DNA from: Mesorhizobium sp. C432A
GTDB taxonomy: Bacteria > Pseudomonadota > Alphaproteobacteria > Rhizobiales > Rhizobiaceae
Direction of reading: 5' to 3'
DNA length: 64,000 bases
Assembly (NCBI RefSeq): GCF_030323145.1
Contig: NZ_CP100470.1
Location: forward strand, 744,001-808,000
This document shows positions 16,779 through 25,219 of this stretch, piece by piece (the stretch's first letter is position 1; each line of letters begins with the position of its first letter). The notes below the pieces were generated by a model that made no database searches, was not told the DNA's origin, and saw only the letters and a list, made by a program, of their open reading frames with translations. The position numbers and the translations under genes are program-made.

Positions 16779-18157
16779 GCCGTCAGCCTTGCCGCAACCG
16801 TGGCGAAGGCGGTGATCAGCCGGTTGACCTGGGCGCCGGTGGTGGCCGGTGAGATCAGCATCATGTTGTGAAAGGGCGCGATCAGCACGCCCTGGTTGAC
16901 CAGCGCGACATGGATAGCCGCCTCAAGCTCCGGCGCATGGGCAGTCTCGGCTTCGGCGCCGTTCCTGAGCGGGCCAGGGGCGCAGATGAACTCGACGCGG
17001 GCGCCGACGCGGGCGACATGCCAGGGCAGATTGTAGCGATCGATGACGCCGGTCAGCCCGGCATCGAGCCGCAGGGCGAGGCGATCCATCCGGGCATAAT
17101 TCTCCTGCGTCATCACCTCTTCGAGCGTTGCGCGCATGGCTGCGAACTGCAGCGGGTTCGCCGACAGCGTCGTGCCCATGCCGGAATAGCCCGGCTCCTT
17201 GGTTCGATTGTAGTCGGCATAGCGCGAGGCGACCTCGTCGCTCATGCCCCACACGCTTGCCGGCACGCCGCCGGCGATCGGCTTGCCCAGCACGAACAGG
17301 TCGGGCTGCAGCCCGAATTTCCTGGTGTAGCCGCCGGGTCCAGTCGAAATCGTGTGCGTCTCGTCTATCAGAAGCAGCGTTCCGGCCGCGCGCGTCAGTT
17401 TGCGCAAGGCGTCGTGAAAACCCGGATCGGGCAGCACCATGCAGGAATTGGTCAGCACCGGCTCAGCAATGACGCAGGCGACATCCTTGTCCTTGAGCGC
17501 TGCTTGCAGCGCGGCGACATCGTTGAATTCAATGACCTTCGCCGTCTTGGTCAGGTCGCGAAACTCACCCGCCAGCCCCGGCCGATTCACGGGCTTGCCG
17601 TCGACCATCCGGACCATCGTCTCGTCGACCGAGCCGTGATAGCAGCCGTTGAAGACCAGTATCTTTTCGCGGCCGGTGACGGCGCGGGCGACGCGCAGCG
17701 CGAAGCGGTTGGCGTCGGTGGCGGTGGTGGCGATCTGCCAGAACGGCAGACCGAAAAGCTGTGTGAGCAGCGGCCCGATGGCCAGCGCATCTTCCGAAGG
17801 CAGCATATAGGTCAGGCCGCGCCCGGCCTGGCGGCGGATGGCGCGCGCCACCGGCGGCGGCGAATGGCCGAACATCGAGCCGGTGTCACCGAGGCAGAAA
17901 TCGTCCAGCCTGTTGCCGTCGATGTCCGTGATGGCGGCGCCCTTGGCGCTTTCGACCAGGATCGGGAATGGCGTCGGCCAGTCGTTCATCCAGTGCATCG
18001 GCACACCGCCGAAGAAGCCTGGCAGGCCGTTACCGACCTTGGCCTGCGATTTCGGCCGCGCCTTGCGGAAGGTGTTCGCCTCGCTTGTCCGCAATGCAGC
18101 GATGCGGTCACGGCTGATACCGTCGATGGATGCTTTTGAACTGTTCGTGCTGTGCAT
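16775..18157 (-). CDS. Class III aminotransferase (glutamate-1-semialdehyde aminomutase-like)
   Basis: This PLP enzyme has 460 residues. The PLP-phosphate loop (TATDANRFALRVARAVTG), the aromatic GCYHGSVDE (about 170), the cofactor aspartate in LLLIDETHTIS and the Schiff-base lysine in FVLGKPIAGGVP (about 287) are all present. The fold resembles HemL, but coupling to a glutamine-synthetase-like ligase argues for transamination of an amine or omega-amino acid. The ATG at 18157 has GAGAGGGA seven bases upstream; the longer open frame to 18229 lacks a ribosome site. Confidence 0.88.
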   Translation of the reverse strand: MHSTNSSKASIDGISRDRIAALRTSEANTFRKARPKSQAKVGNGLPGFFGGVPMHWMNDWPTPFPILVESAKGAAITDIDGNRLDDFCLGDTGSMFGHSPPPVARAIRRQAGRGLTYMLPSEDALAIGPLLTQLFGLPFWQIATTATDANRFALRVARAVTGREKILVFNGCYHGSVDETMVRMVDGKPVNRPGLAGEFRDLTKTAKVIEFNDVAALQAALKDKDVACVIAEPVLTNSCMVLPDPGFHDALRKLTRAAGTLLLIDETHTISTGPGGYTRKFGLQPDLFVLGKPIAGGVPASVWGMSDEVASRYADYNRTKEPGYSGMGTTLSANPLQFAAMRATLEEVMTQENYARMDRLALRLDAGLTGVIDRYNLPWHVARVGARVEFICAPGPLRNGAEAETAHAPELEAAIHVALVNQGVLIAPFHNMMLISPATTGAQVNRLITAFATVAARLTA

Positions 18158-18312
18158 GAAATCCCTCTCGGCCGGCACACTACCCAATTGGCGACGGCAA
18201 CCGCAATTGGCCGTGTTGGTGCCCTGCATTGGGTCAGCAGCAAGTTCGGCAGACTTGACCTTCCGGCGCAGTCGGGCGCCAATGCGATCGGGTCTGTGGT
18301 TTGGGGAGAAAA

Positions 18313-18765
18313 ATGCGGACGATCATCTGCGCTATTGCGCTACTCTTGTCGGCCGCTGCGGCTTCCGCATCGGGCGGCGTCTGGTGTTCCGTCGATGACA
18401 AAGCGGTGCAATTCGAGGTCGGCGCCGGGGTCACCAGAGGTATGGGCGGCCCGACCTTCAATTTTCGCGGCGATCTCGAGATACTTGGCCGGCCGGAAGG
18501 CGACAGTCTGCGCAAGACCGTCTTCGAGGATTCCGACCTCACCCAGTACTGGCTGGACGACAAGGAGTTGCGGCTGAACGTCTACCACGAGCATCAGCTC
18601 GGAGATAAATTCAACTCTGTCGAACTGACGATCCTGACCAAGACCAGTGACGAGGGCGTCTTTGACGGCCGGTACACGCTTGCCGTCTACGACAACGCCG
18701 CCGACACGGAACAGGACGGCAAGCCGAAAGAATTGACCGGCAAGGTGTCGTGCGGAGCCGAATAG
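18313..18765 (+). CDS. Hypothetical secreted protein
   Basis: I do not recognise a named family. The 150-residue product begins with a clear signal peptide (MRTIICAIALLLSAAAASAS, cleavage near residue 20). A mature beta-rich, acidic domain follows, with two cysteines (Cys25 and one near the end, KVSCGAE) that could form a disulfide. The ATG at 18313 has GGGGAGA in good position; a TTG at 18301 is in frame but unlikely. It is divergent from the aminotransferase and convergent with the WD40 gene, which ends one base after it. The periplasm is the likely location. Confidence 0.8.
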   Translation: MRTIICAIALLLSAAAASASGGVWCSVDDKAVQFEVGAGVTRGMGGPTFNFRGDLEILGRPEGDSLRKTVFEDSDLTQYWLDDKELRLNVYHEHQLGDKFNSVELTILTKTSDEGVFDGRYTLAVYDNAADTEQDGKPKELTGKVSCGAE

Positions 18766-18766
18766 G

Positions 18767-19750
18767 TCACGCCGAGATATCGATGACGCCGCAGTCGCCG
18801 GCGGCACTGCCGAAGGCGACCCGGCGCTCTTCCTTATCCCACATCATCGCGGTGATGGCGCCCTTGCCCGGGCGGCGCAACAGCACCTCTTTGGCATCGG
18901 TAAAGCGCACCGCCATGACCATGCCGTCATCATAGCCGACGGCGACGACATCCTGGCTCGGATGGCAGGCAACCGATGTCACCATGGCGTTGCCGCGCGT
19001 GCCGAGCTCCAGCGGCGCCTTGCCCATCGGGCCGTCCTTGCCCGAAAACGGCCAGACGATCGCCGCCGGCGCGCCGGAACTCGCCAGCCACTTGCCCTTC
19101 ACGCTCCACGACAGGCTTTTGACCTTGCCGGGATAGCCGGTCATGCGCATGTGCTTGCCGTCGGCGAGCTTCCAACCATGCAGCGCGTTTTCCTGCATGG
19201 TGGTGACGAGGAAGGCGCCATCCGGCGAGAAGGTGACGCCGGTATGGGCGCCGGCCCATTCCAGCTCCACCGGTCTGCCCTCGGCGGCCGGGAAATGCAG
19301 CGTCGCGCCATTGTAGCGGGCGACGCCGAAGCGCATGCCCTTGGGGGAGAAGGCCAGCCCCTCGACCGAACGTGGATGGGCAAACTCTTTGGTCTTGCCG
19401 TCGGCAAAGCGCACGAACGCAGTCTTGCCTGTGGCATAGGCGATAGCGCCTTGCGGCCCGGCGGCGACGCTGGTGATCCACTTCTTGCCGGCGCTGGCGA
19501 GTTCGCTGACATTGCCGCCGGCGGCAACGGCAAAAATCTTGCCGTCCTCGCCGCCGGTGATCAGGCGGTCGTTGGCGGCGTCATGGAACGTGGAGAGCAG
19601 GCCGTCATTGGCCTGAATTGTCTTGTGGCCGTTGTCGAGCCTATGAACTGTCCCATCGGCGAGCGCAAAATGCGGCACGTTGTCGAGGAAGACGGCGGCA
19701 AGGCAGTGACCTTCCAGGTCGAGGGGAGCAACTGTGGGCATCAGGACCAT
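18767..19750 (-). CDS. WD40-repeat protein
   Basis: The 327 residues read as about seven beta-propeller blades. Repeating units include the hallmark aspartates and WD-like ends, for example AAGPQGAIAYATGKTAF, GAHTGVTFSPDGAFLVTT, GKVKSLSWSVKGKWLASSG and ACHPSQDVVAVGYDDGMVM. No enzymatic motif or signal peptide is seen, so it is probably a cytoplasmic scaffold. It follows the CobW-type GTPase gene on the same strand, separated by repeat copy 4, which suggests a shared role in metal handling (inference). Confidence 0.88.
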   Translation of the reverse strand: MVLMPTVAPLDLEGHCLAAVFLDNVPHFALADGTVHRLDNGHKTIQANDGLLSTFHDAANDRLITGGEDGKIFAVAAGGNVSELASAGKKWITSVAAGPQGAIAYATGKTAFVRFADGKTKEFAHPRSVEGLAFSPKGMRFGVARYNGATLHFPAAEGRPVELEWAGAHTGVTFSPDGAFLVTTMQENALHGWKLADGKHMRMTGYPGKVKSLSWSVKGKWLASSGAPAAIVWPFSGKDGPMGKAPLELGTRGNAMVTSVACHPSQDVVAVGYDDGMVMAVRFTDAKEVLLRRPGKGAITAMMWDKEERRVAFGSAAGDCGVIDISA

Positions 19751-19808
19751 TCCAATGAAGCTGTCACCACTCCCGGGAAGCCACTGAGGCGGCCAGGCCT
19801 GGCGTCAA

Positions 19809-19954
19809 CCTTCTCCCCTTGTGGGAGAAGGTGGATCGGCGCGCAGCGCCGAGACGGATGAGGGGTGTTGAACGGATCGCCGTCGGTGCCGAGCTGGAGC
19901 ACCCCTCATCCGACCTCGCTTCGCGAGGCCACCTTCTCCCACAAGGGGAGAAGG
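19809..19954. repeat. Compound palindromic repeat, copy 4
   Basis: The 26-base outer arms (19809-19834 and 19929-19954) are perfect reverse complements, with core CTTCTCCCC. Inside are hairpins CGGCGCGCAGCGCCG and CCTCGCTTCGCGAGG and a second arm pair GATGAGGGGTG / CACCCCTCATC. This is the cleanest intergenic counterpart of the element inside xdhC: same arm length and same cloverleaf plan. Confidence 0.9.
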
Positions 19955-19990
19955 AAGAGCGGGCAGCGCTAGCGCCATAGAGTCCGGAAA

Positions 19991-21043
19991 TCAAGCCGCC
20001 TGGCAGGCGTCAAAGCTCTTCTTCAGCCGTTCGGCGTCAAGCTCGCGGCCGATGAACACCAGCCGGCTCTCATGCTTTTCGCCGTCTTTCCAAGCGCGCT
20101 GGTGGTCGCCTTCGATGATCATGTGCACGCCCTGGATGACATAGCGCTCGTCGTCGCCCTTGAGCGCGATGATGCCTTTCAGCCGCAGGATGTTGGGACC
20201 TTCCATCTGAGTGATCTTCTCGATCCACGGGAAGAATTTCTTCGGGTCCATCTCGCCGCCGCGCAGCGACACCGACTGCACGGTCACGTCATGGATGTCG
20301 GAGGGATGCGCGTGACCGTGATGATGATGGTCGTGATCATGGTCGTGGTGATCGTGGTCGTGATCATGGTGGTCGTGATCATGATCGTGCGCCTCAAGGA
20401 AATGCGGGTCGTTTTCCAATGCGCGCGACAGGTCGAAGGCGCCGCGGTCGAGCACTTCGGACAGCGCCACGCCGGCGCGCGTGGTGCGGTGGATCCTGGC
20501 CGCCGGGTTGATGGCGCGGATGGTGGCCTCGACCTTGGCCAGTTCTTCGGGCGTCACCAGGTCGGTCTTGTTGAGCACGACGACATCGGCGAAGGCGATC
20601 TGGTCCTCGGCTTCCTTGGAATCCTTCAACCTGAGCGGCAGGTGCTTGGCGTCGACCAGAGCCACGACAGCGTCGAGTTTGGTCTTGGAGCGCACGTCGT
20701 CGTCCATGAAGAAGGTCTGCGCCACCGGCACAGGATCGGCGAGGCCGGTGGTCTCGACGACGATGGCGTCGAAGCGGCCGGGACGGCGCATCAGGCCTTC
20801 GACGACGCGGATCAGGTCGCCGCGCACCGTGCAGCAGACGCAGCCATTGTTCATTTCGTAGATTTCCTCGTCGGATTCCACGATCAAATCATTGTCGATG
20901 CCGATCTCGCCGAATTCATTGACGATGACGGCATAACGCTTGCCATGGTTTTCCGACAGGATGCGGTTGAGCAGCGTCGTCTTGCCGGCGCCGAGATAGC
21001 CGGTGAGAACGGTCACGGGGATTTGCGTCTGTGCTTCGCTCAT
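19991..21043 (-). CDS. CobW/COG0523 family GTPase (metal chaperone type)
   Basis: A 350-residue G3E-class GTPase thought to load metals, often zinc or cobalt, into target proteins. The P-loop GYLGAGKTT (about 15-23), the metal-binding CVCC (in NGCVCCTVRGD, about 75), the Walker B ETTGLADP and the NKTD guanine-specificity motif are intact, and the CobW C-terminal domain follows. Between the two domains (about 240-275) lies a long run made almost only of His and Asp, a metal-binding linker. The ATG at 21043 has GAGG seven bases upstream; the longer open frame to 21310 is spurious. No Zur or cobalamin site was recognised upstream. Confidence 0.93.
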   Translation of the reverse strand: MSEAQTQIPVTVLTGYLGAGKTTLLNRILSENHGKRYAVIVNEFGEIGIDNDLIVESDEEIYEMNNGCVCCTVRGDLIRVVEGLMRRPGRFDAIVVETTGLADPVPVAQTFFMDDDVRSKTKLDAVVALVDAKHLPLRLKDSKEAEDQIAFADVVVLNKTDLVTPEELAKVEATIRAINPAARIHRTTRAGVALSEVLDRGAFDLSRALENDPHFLEAHDHDHDHHDHDHDHHDHDHDHHHHGHAHPSDIHDVTVQSVSLRGGEMDPKKFFPWIEKITQMEGPNILRLKGIIALKGDDERYVIQGVHMIIEGDHQRAWKDGEKHESRLVFIGRELDAERLKKSFDACQAA

Positions 21044-21464
21044 ATCTTGCCTCGAAATGGCTGGGCCACGGAATTGCGGGCCGCAAGAAGGGATTGTTGG
21101 CCTGATATAGGATGTGTGCCGGCCTTTTGCACGAGGCAAACCGCCTGGGTGTTTGACCCAGGATTGACGAAGCGGATGGGTAGACCCGAGAGGCCGAGTG
21201 CGAGGGATGCCGACCATCAACGTGTCGCCGGAAACGCCTCTTCGTTGACCTGTGCTGAGCCGCGCCGCGTCAAACCGTTGCAATCGCCTTGGCGGAAACT
21301 CGTTTGTCATCTAACTGAAATAAACATCTGGCATCACCATTTCGAGCACCACAAATGCTTGCCGGCAAAGCTGTTTCGAAAGCCGGAATCTTTTGGATCG
21401 TCGATTGCCAACCGGCCGGCTGCGTCTATGCTGCACGCACCGGTACGGCCGAAGAGGGATCACC
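21044..21464. other. 421-base divergent intergenic region, CobW / MarR
   Basis: I see no convincing gene here. It must hold the promoters of both divergent genes. A perfect 7-bp hairpin, CCTGGGT-GTTTG-ACCCAGG, occupies 21144-21162, about 100 bases before the CobW start; it has no T-run, so it is more likely an operator or chance than a terminator. The part next to the MarR gene (about 21300-21370) is AT-richer than its surroundings. Confidence 0.4.
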
Positions 21465-21935
21465 ATGGCCAAGGCGGACAAGACTGCAACGATGAGCCGG
21501 CTGCATTCGGCGGCAAGGCTGGCAAGGACCGCGCTGGCGGCGCGGCTTCTGGCGCACGGCTTCTATGCCGGCCAGGACCAGATCATGCTGACGCTCGACC
21601 GCGAGGACGGCCAGACGCCCGGCAATCTCGCCGGCCGCCTCGGCGTGCGCCCGCCGACCATCACCAAGACCATCAACCGGCTGCAGGCCCAGGGCTTTTT
21701 GGAAAAGCGCGCCTCTTCCGCGGATGCACGCCAGGCGCATATCTTTCTCACCGACACCGGCCGCGAGATCATCCACGCCATCGAGAAGTCGGTGAAGAAG
21801 ACCGAAAAGCAGGCCTTGAAGGGCCTCGACAAGAAAGAACAGAAGACGCTGTTCAAGCTGCTCGCCCGCATCGAGGCCAATTTGTCGAACGAGGAGCTGG
21901 TGCTCGTCGACGACGACGCCGACATCGACGACTGA
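21465..21935 (+). CDS. MarR-family transcriptional regulator
   Basis: The 156-residue protein has the MarR winged helix-turn-helix: TPGNLAGRLGVRPPTITKTI (recognition helix, about 50-70), the wing with KRASSADARQAHIFLT (the conserved D-x-R), and flanking dimerisation helices. The C-terminus ends in an acidic run (VLVDDDADIDD). The ATG at 21465 has GAAGAGGGA upstream. Its target is not evident: the neighbours are the divergent CobW gene and a convergent AraC gene. Confidence 0.92.
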   Translation: MAKADKTATMSRLHSAARLARTALAARLLAHGFYAGQDQIMLTLDREDGQTPGNLAGRLGVRPPTITKTINRLQAQGFLEKRASSADARQAHIFLTDTGREIIHAIEKSVKKTEKQALKGLDKKEQKTLFKLLARIEANLSNEELVLVDDDADIDD

Positions 21936-21961
21936 CCGGCACGGCGGCCGCGTGTCTTGAG

Positions 21962-22828
21962 CTAGGCCGCCACCGAAGGGCCGCGCACCAGCGCCGACCA
22001 GCGGCCGGGCGTCAGGCCGAATGCTTTCTTGAAATGCCTGTTGAAATGACTCTGGTCGCTGAAGCCGGCGCCAACGGCAATCTCGGCCAGCGGCTCGCCC
22101 ACCTCGATCATCCGTCTTGCCTTTTGCAGCCGGCGCATCAGCAGGAACCGATGCGGGCTGGTGGAATAGGTCGCGCGAAAATGGCGTGACAGCGCATAGC
22201 GGTCGAGCCCGGTGACGGCTTCCAGCTCATCGGAACGAACGGACCGCTCGGCATTCTCCTCGAGATAGCCGCGCGCCAGCGCTGCCGCACGCGAGGCCGA
22301 CTTCCCCATCGGCTTTGCTTTCTGTCCCGCATGACGCCCCAGATGCTGCGCCAGCTCCGCAACGAAATCGGCGACGAACAGCTCGTCCAGTTCCTCATCG
22401 AGCGGCGACAGGGCCGAAAGCAGCGTGCCACGCAAGGCAGGATCGCTGACCACAGCATCCCTGACGAAAGGCAGCGGCGCGCCGTCGAGGCAGTCGAGCA
22501 GCAGTGAGGGTTCCAGATAGAGGATCCGGTAGCGCAGACCATCCTCGGTCCCGGCGCCGCCATCGTGCACTTCGTCGGGATGCAGCACGATAACCTGGCC
22601 GGGCAGGCTGTGGTTGACAGTGCCCCTGTAGTGGAAGCGCTGCACACCGGAAAGCGTCACGCCGACGGCAAGTGTATCATGACGGTGCAGGTCGAAGGCG
22701 TTGCCATGGAAATGCGCCTCGATGCGCTCGATGCCGGTGCTGCCTGGCGCCGAGACGATCCGGTCTTCATCCGCGCACGAACGTCCAAGACCCTGTGTCG
22801 CCTCACCGTCTAGATCGTGCGTCATCAC
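21962..22828 (-). CDS. AraC-family transcriptional regulator
   Basis: The 288 residues comprise an N-terminal cupin-like effector domain (FDLHRHDTLAVGVTL, about 45) and a C-terminal double helix-turn-helix of AraC type (LDRYALSRHFRATYSTSPHRF and PLAEIAVGAGFSDQSHFNRHFKKAFGLTPGRW). It is divergent from a DUF2000 gene with a 40-base gap, the likely target. The effector is unknown. Confidence 0.93.
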   Translation of the reverse strand: MMTHDLDGEATQGLGRSCADEDRIVSAPGSTGIERIEAHFHGNAFDLHRHDTLAVGVTLSGVQRFHYRGTVNHSLPGQVIVLHPDEVHDGGAGTEDGLRYRILYLEPSLLLDCLDGAPLPFVRDAVVSDPALRGTLLSALSPLDEELDELFVADFVAELAQHLGRHAGQKAKPMGKSASRAAALARGYLEENAERSVRSDELEAVTGLDRYALSRHFRATYSTSPHRFLLMRRLQKARRMIEVGEPLAEIAVGAGFSDQSHFNRHFKKAFGLTPGRWSALVRGPSVAA

Positions 22829-22868
22829 CTATCCCTGCCCTTCATGGGGGTGCTCCGGAGTCCTCATT

Positions 22869-23279
22869 TTGGTGTTCGATACGAAATTTGCAATCGTGCT
22901 GCGGGACGATCTCGCCGTCTGGCAAAAGCTCAACGTCGCCGCCTTCCTGACCAGCGGCATCGTCGCGCAATTCCCCGCCATTATCGGCGAACCCTACCGC
23001 GACCGCGCCGGCAACCTTTACAATCCTCTGTCGATCCAGCCGGTCATCGTGCTTTCGGCCGATGGGCCGACGCTCAACTCCATCCACCGGAAGGCGCTGG
23101 AGCGGGGCGTGACGGGGTCAGCCTATGTCGAGGAGATGTTTGCCACCGGCTTCGATGCGGCCAACCGCGCGGTCTTCGCCGAGTTCGGGCCTGAGGACGC
23201 CAAGATCGTCGGCATCGCGCTGCGTGCCGACAAGAAACTCGTCGACAAGATCACCAAGGGCGCCCGCATGCACGCCTAA
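22869..23279 (+). CDS. DUF2000 family protein
   Basis: The 136-residue protein is of the DUF2000 family, which has a peptidyl-tRNA-hydrolase-like fold and no assigned reaction. It is recognised by VFDTKFAIVLRDDL at the start, KLNVAAFLTSG, and IVGIALRADKKLVDKITKG at the end. No ATG lies in frame near the beginning. TTG at 22869 has GGAG eight bases upstream and is preferred; GTG at 22872 is the alternative. It ends four bases into the convergent hydrolase gene. It is probably controlled by the divergent AraC protein. Confidence 0.85.
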   Translation: MVFDTKFAIVLRDDLAVWQKLNVAAFLTSGIVAQFPAIIGEPYRDRAGNLYNPLSIQPVIVLSADGPTLNSIHRKALERGVTGSAYVEEMFATGFDAANRAVFAEFGPEDAKIVGIALRADKKLVDKITKGARMHA

Positions 23280-24064
23280 TTCAGCAGGAAGCGTGTAACG
23301 GCGCTCATGAATTCAGTCGGCCGCTCGACGTTCAGCATATGGACGCCCGGAAGCAGTGTAAGCGTGGCGCCGGGGATGCTGGCTGCGATCGCCTCGCTGT
23401 GGCTTGCCAGCGTTACCTTGTCGTCTTCTCCACCGATCACCAGGGTGGGCGCGGTAATGAGGGAGACAGTCCGGCGCAGATCGCAATCGCGTACGGCGGC
23501 GAAGCATCCCGCGAGACCTTGGGGCGGCGTCGCCAGGACCATCGCGCGGAACGCGTCGACAGTTTCGTTTGGGCCGGCAAGCATCGAGGCGGGAAACCAG
23601 TTGTGCATGAACATGTCCGCGGCGGCCGACATGTTGCTCGCAGCAAGGACAGTACGGATCTGCTCGTCAAAGTAAGAAGCCGGCCCGAGATGTGGCGAGG
23701 TGTTGGAAAGGATGAGACGCTCGATGCGGTCCGGGGCATGGATACCCAGCCACTGCCCTACGAAGCCGCCCAGCGACAGCCCGCAGAAATGCACGCGGGC
23801 GATCTGAAGCGCATCCAGCAGCTCAAGGACGTCGCGGCCCAGCCGATCGAGCGAATAGGCTCCGGCCGGAGCATCGGAACTGCCGTGGCCGCGCAGATCA
23901 TAGCGCAGCACCCGGAAAGATCCGGCAAATTCCGCAAGCTGCCGGTCCCACATATGCAGGTTCGTCGCAATGGAATTCGAGAGCACAAGCACAGGGCCGG
24001 CCCCCGCCAGCTGATAGGCGATCCGGCAGCCGTCGCCCGTCGTAAAATAAAGCGTGTCAGTCAT
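23276..24064 (-). CDS. Alpha/beta hydrolase, 3-oxoadipate enol-lactonase-like (PcaD type)
   Basis: The 262-residue hydrolase resembles beta-ketoadipate enol-lactone hydrolase, which opens the lactone in protocatechuate and catechol breakdown. The triad is visible: nucleophile in GLSLGG (Ser about 96), acid in IGGEDDKVTL (about 213) and histidine in LPGVHMLNVE (about 242); the oxyanion-side SNSIATNLHMW is also family-like. No other beta-ketoadipate genes are nearby, so the true substrate may be another ester or lactone. It is divergent from a LysR gene, with an inverted repeat between them. Confidence 0.82.
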   Translation of the reverse strand: MTDTLYFTTGDGCRIAYQLAGAGPVLVLSNSIATNLHMWDRQLAEFAGSFRVLRYDLRGHGSSDAPAGAYSLDRLGRDVLELLDALQIARVHFCGLSLGGFVGQWLGIHAPDRIERLILSNTSPHLGPASYFDEQIRTVLAASNMSAAADMFMHNWFPASMLAGPNETVDAFRAMVLATPPQGLAGCFAAVRDCDLRRTVSLITAPTLVIGGEDDKVTLASHSEAIAASIPGATLTLLPGVHMLNVERPTEFMSAVTRFLLN

Positions 24065-24137
24065 CTGGTCCTCATCTCACCCTGGCGAAAGGAGTTCGAT
24101 GCTCCCGCCGCCCTTTGAATGAGCCACCCTAGGCCTC

Positions 24138-24158
24138 GTAATTATCCAGGAAAATTAC
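24138..24158. promoter_or_regulatory. Candidate LysR operator between hydrolase and lysR
   Basis: GTAATT-N9-AATTAC is a perfect 6+6 inverted repeat in an AT-rich patch between the divergent genes, 35 bases before the lysR ATG and 74 before the hydrolase ATG. LysR proteins often bind T-N11-A sites with dyad symmetry, and this fits. It probably controls both genes. Confidence 0.5.
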
Positions 24159-24192
24159 TATGATTGGACGATCTCAGTAGGTTTTTACGATA

Positions 24193-25095
24193 ATGAATGG
24201 TCTAAAACTCCACGACCTACGGTGCTTTGACGCCGTGGCAAGCGAGGGCAGCTTCCAGGCGGCCGCCCTTGCCTTGAACCGATCGCATCCATCCGTCTTC
24301 GCCGCTGTCGCACGCCTCGAGCAGTTGCTCGGGCTCACACTTCTCGACCGCAGCGGATATCGGGTGGGGCTGACGGAGGCGGGCCGCGAGTTTCACGCGC
24401 GAGCGCAGCTGACATTGCGCGAGCTCGACCATCTGCGAACCTATGCGGGCCAGTTGGCGAGCGGCGAGGAGACGGTCCTGCGTGTCGTCATGGGTGATCT
24501 CTGCCCGCGACCGCAAATCCTGCGTATGCTCAGCGGCTTCTTTGCCGAACGCACCGGGACACGCCTGCACCTGGAGTACGAGGCGGTCGGCGGTCCGCTC
24601 GAACGGTTGATGGAAGGCTCGGCTGACCTCATCTTCCATCGCGCGGATCCTTCCGATCCGCATCTCGAGCGGATCGATCTCTGCGCGGTGCCCCTCGTGC
24701 CGGTGGTGGCGCCTGGGTTCCTTCCGTTCGCGCCTGGCCGCGAGATTGCGCCGGAGCAGATGCGGCCCTTCACCCAGTGCGTGATCCGCGACACGGCGCG
24801 GCGGCCATCGCCGGAGAGCTATTTCCTCATCGACGGTGCGCATCAGTGCTCGGCGCCGGATCATCTGATGAAGAAGGAACTGATCCTTCACGGACTGGCC
24901 TGGGGCCATCTGCCGGCATGGCTGATCGAGGACGAACTGCGGGATAGGAGGCTGATCTCGATCGCTGGTGCACATCTGCCCGGCCGGACGGAGACCCTGG
25001 CGGCGGTGCGCCGGCGCGACCGACCGCATGGACCCGTCGCCCAGGCGTTGTGGCTTCATCTCCAGGCGCAAGTGGCATCCGGCGAGGCGCTTTAG
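24193..25095 (+). CDS. LysR-family transcriptional regulator
   Basis: The 300 residues carry a LysR helix-turn-helix (GSFQAAALALNRSHPSVFAAV, then LGLTLLDRSGYRVGLTEAG) and a C-terminal effector-binding domain (from about 90; ending with LPAWLIEDEL and a basic tail). It is divergent from the enol-lactonase-like hydrolase, its probable target, across 128 bases with a dyad at 24138-24158. The effector is unknown. Confidence 0.92.
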   Translation: MNGLKLHDLRCFDAVASEGSFQAAALALNRSHPSVFAAVARLEQLLGLTLLDRSGYRVGLTEAGREFHARAQLTLRELDHLRTYAGQLASGEETVLRVVMGDLCPRPQILRMLSGFFAERTGTRLHLEYEAVGGPLERLMEGSADLIFHRADPSDPHLERIDLCAVPLVPVVAPGFLPFAPGREIAPEQMRPFTQCVIRDTARRPSPESYFLIDGAHQCSAPDHLMKKELILHGLAWGHLPAWLIEDELRDRRLISIAGAHLPGRTETLAAVRRRDRPHGPVAQALWLHLQAQVASGEAL

Positions 25096-25219
25096 CCGGC
25101 ATAGGATCGGCCCGCGCTGAGCCTGCGCGCGACTCCTGTTGTGCCAGTCGCTTTTGGCTTGCCGGGCGCAGGCGATTGCCGCAAAGGTTAAGCGTTGATC
25201 CTCCCTGCCCGGCCTGACA

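Noticed and set aside
21144..21162. Hairpin upstream of cobW as a cobalamin riboswitch or Zur box
   Set aside because: Neither a cobalamin-box-like sequence nor the AT-rich Zur dyad is present; only a simple 7-bp hairpin.
20072..22189. 705-codon open frame across the CobW and MarR genes
   Set aside because: It runs antisense through CobW and out of frame through MarR; both real genes have ribosome sites and motifs.
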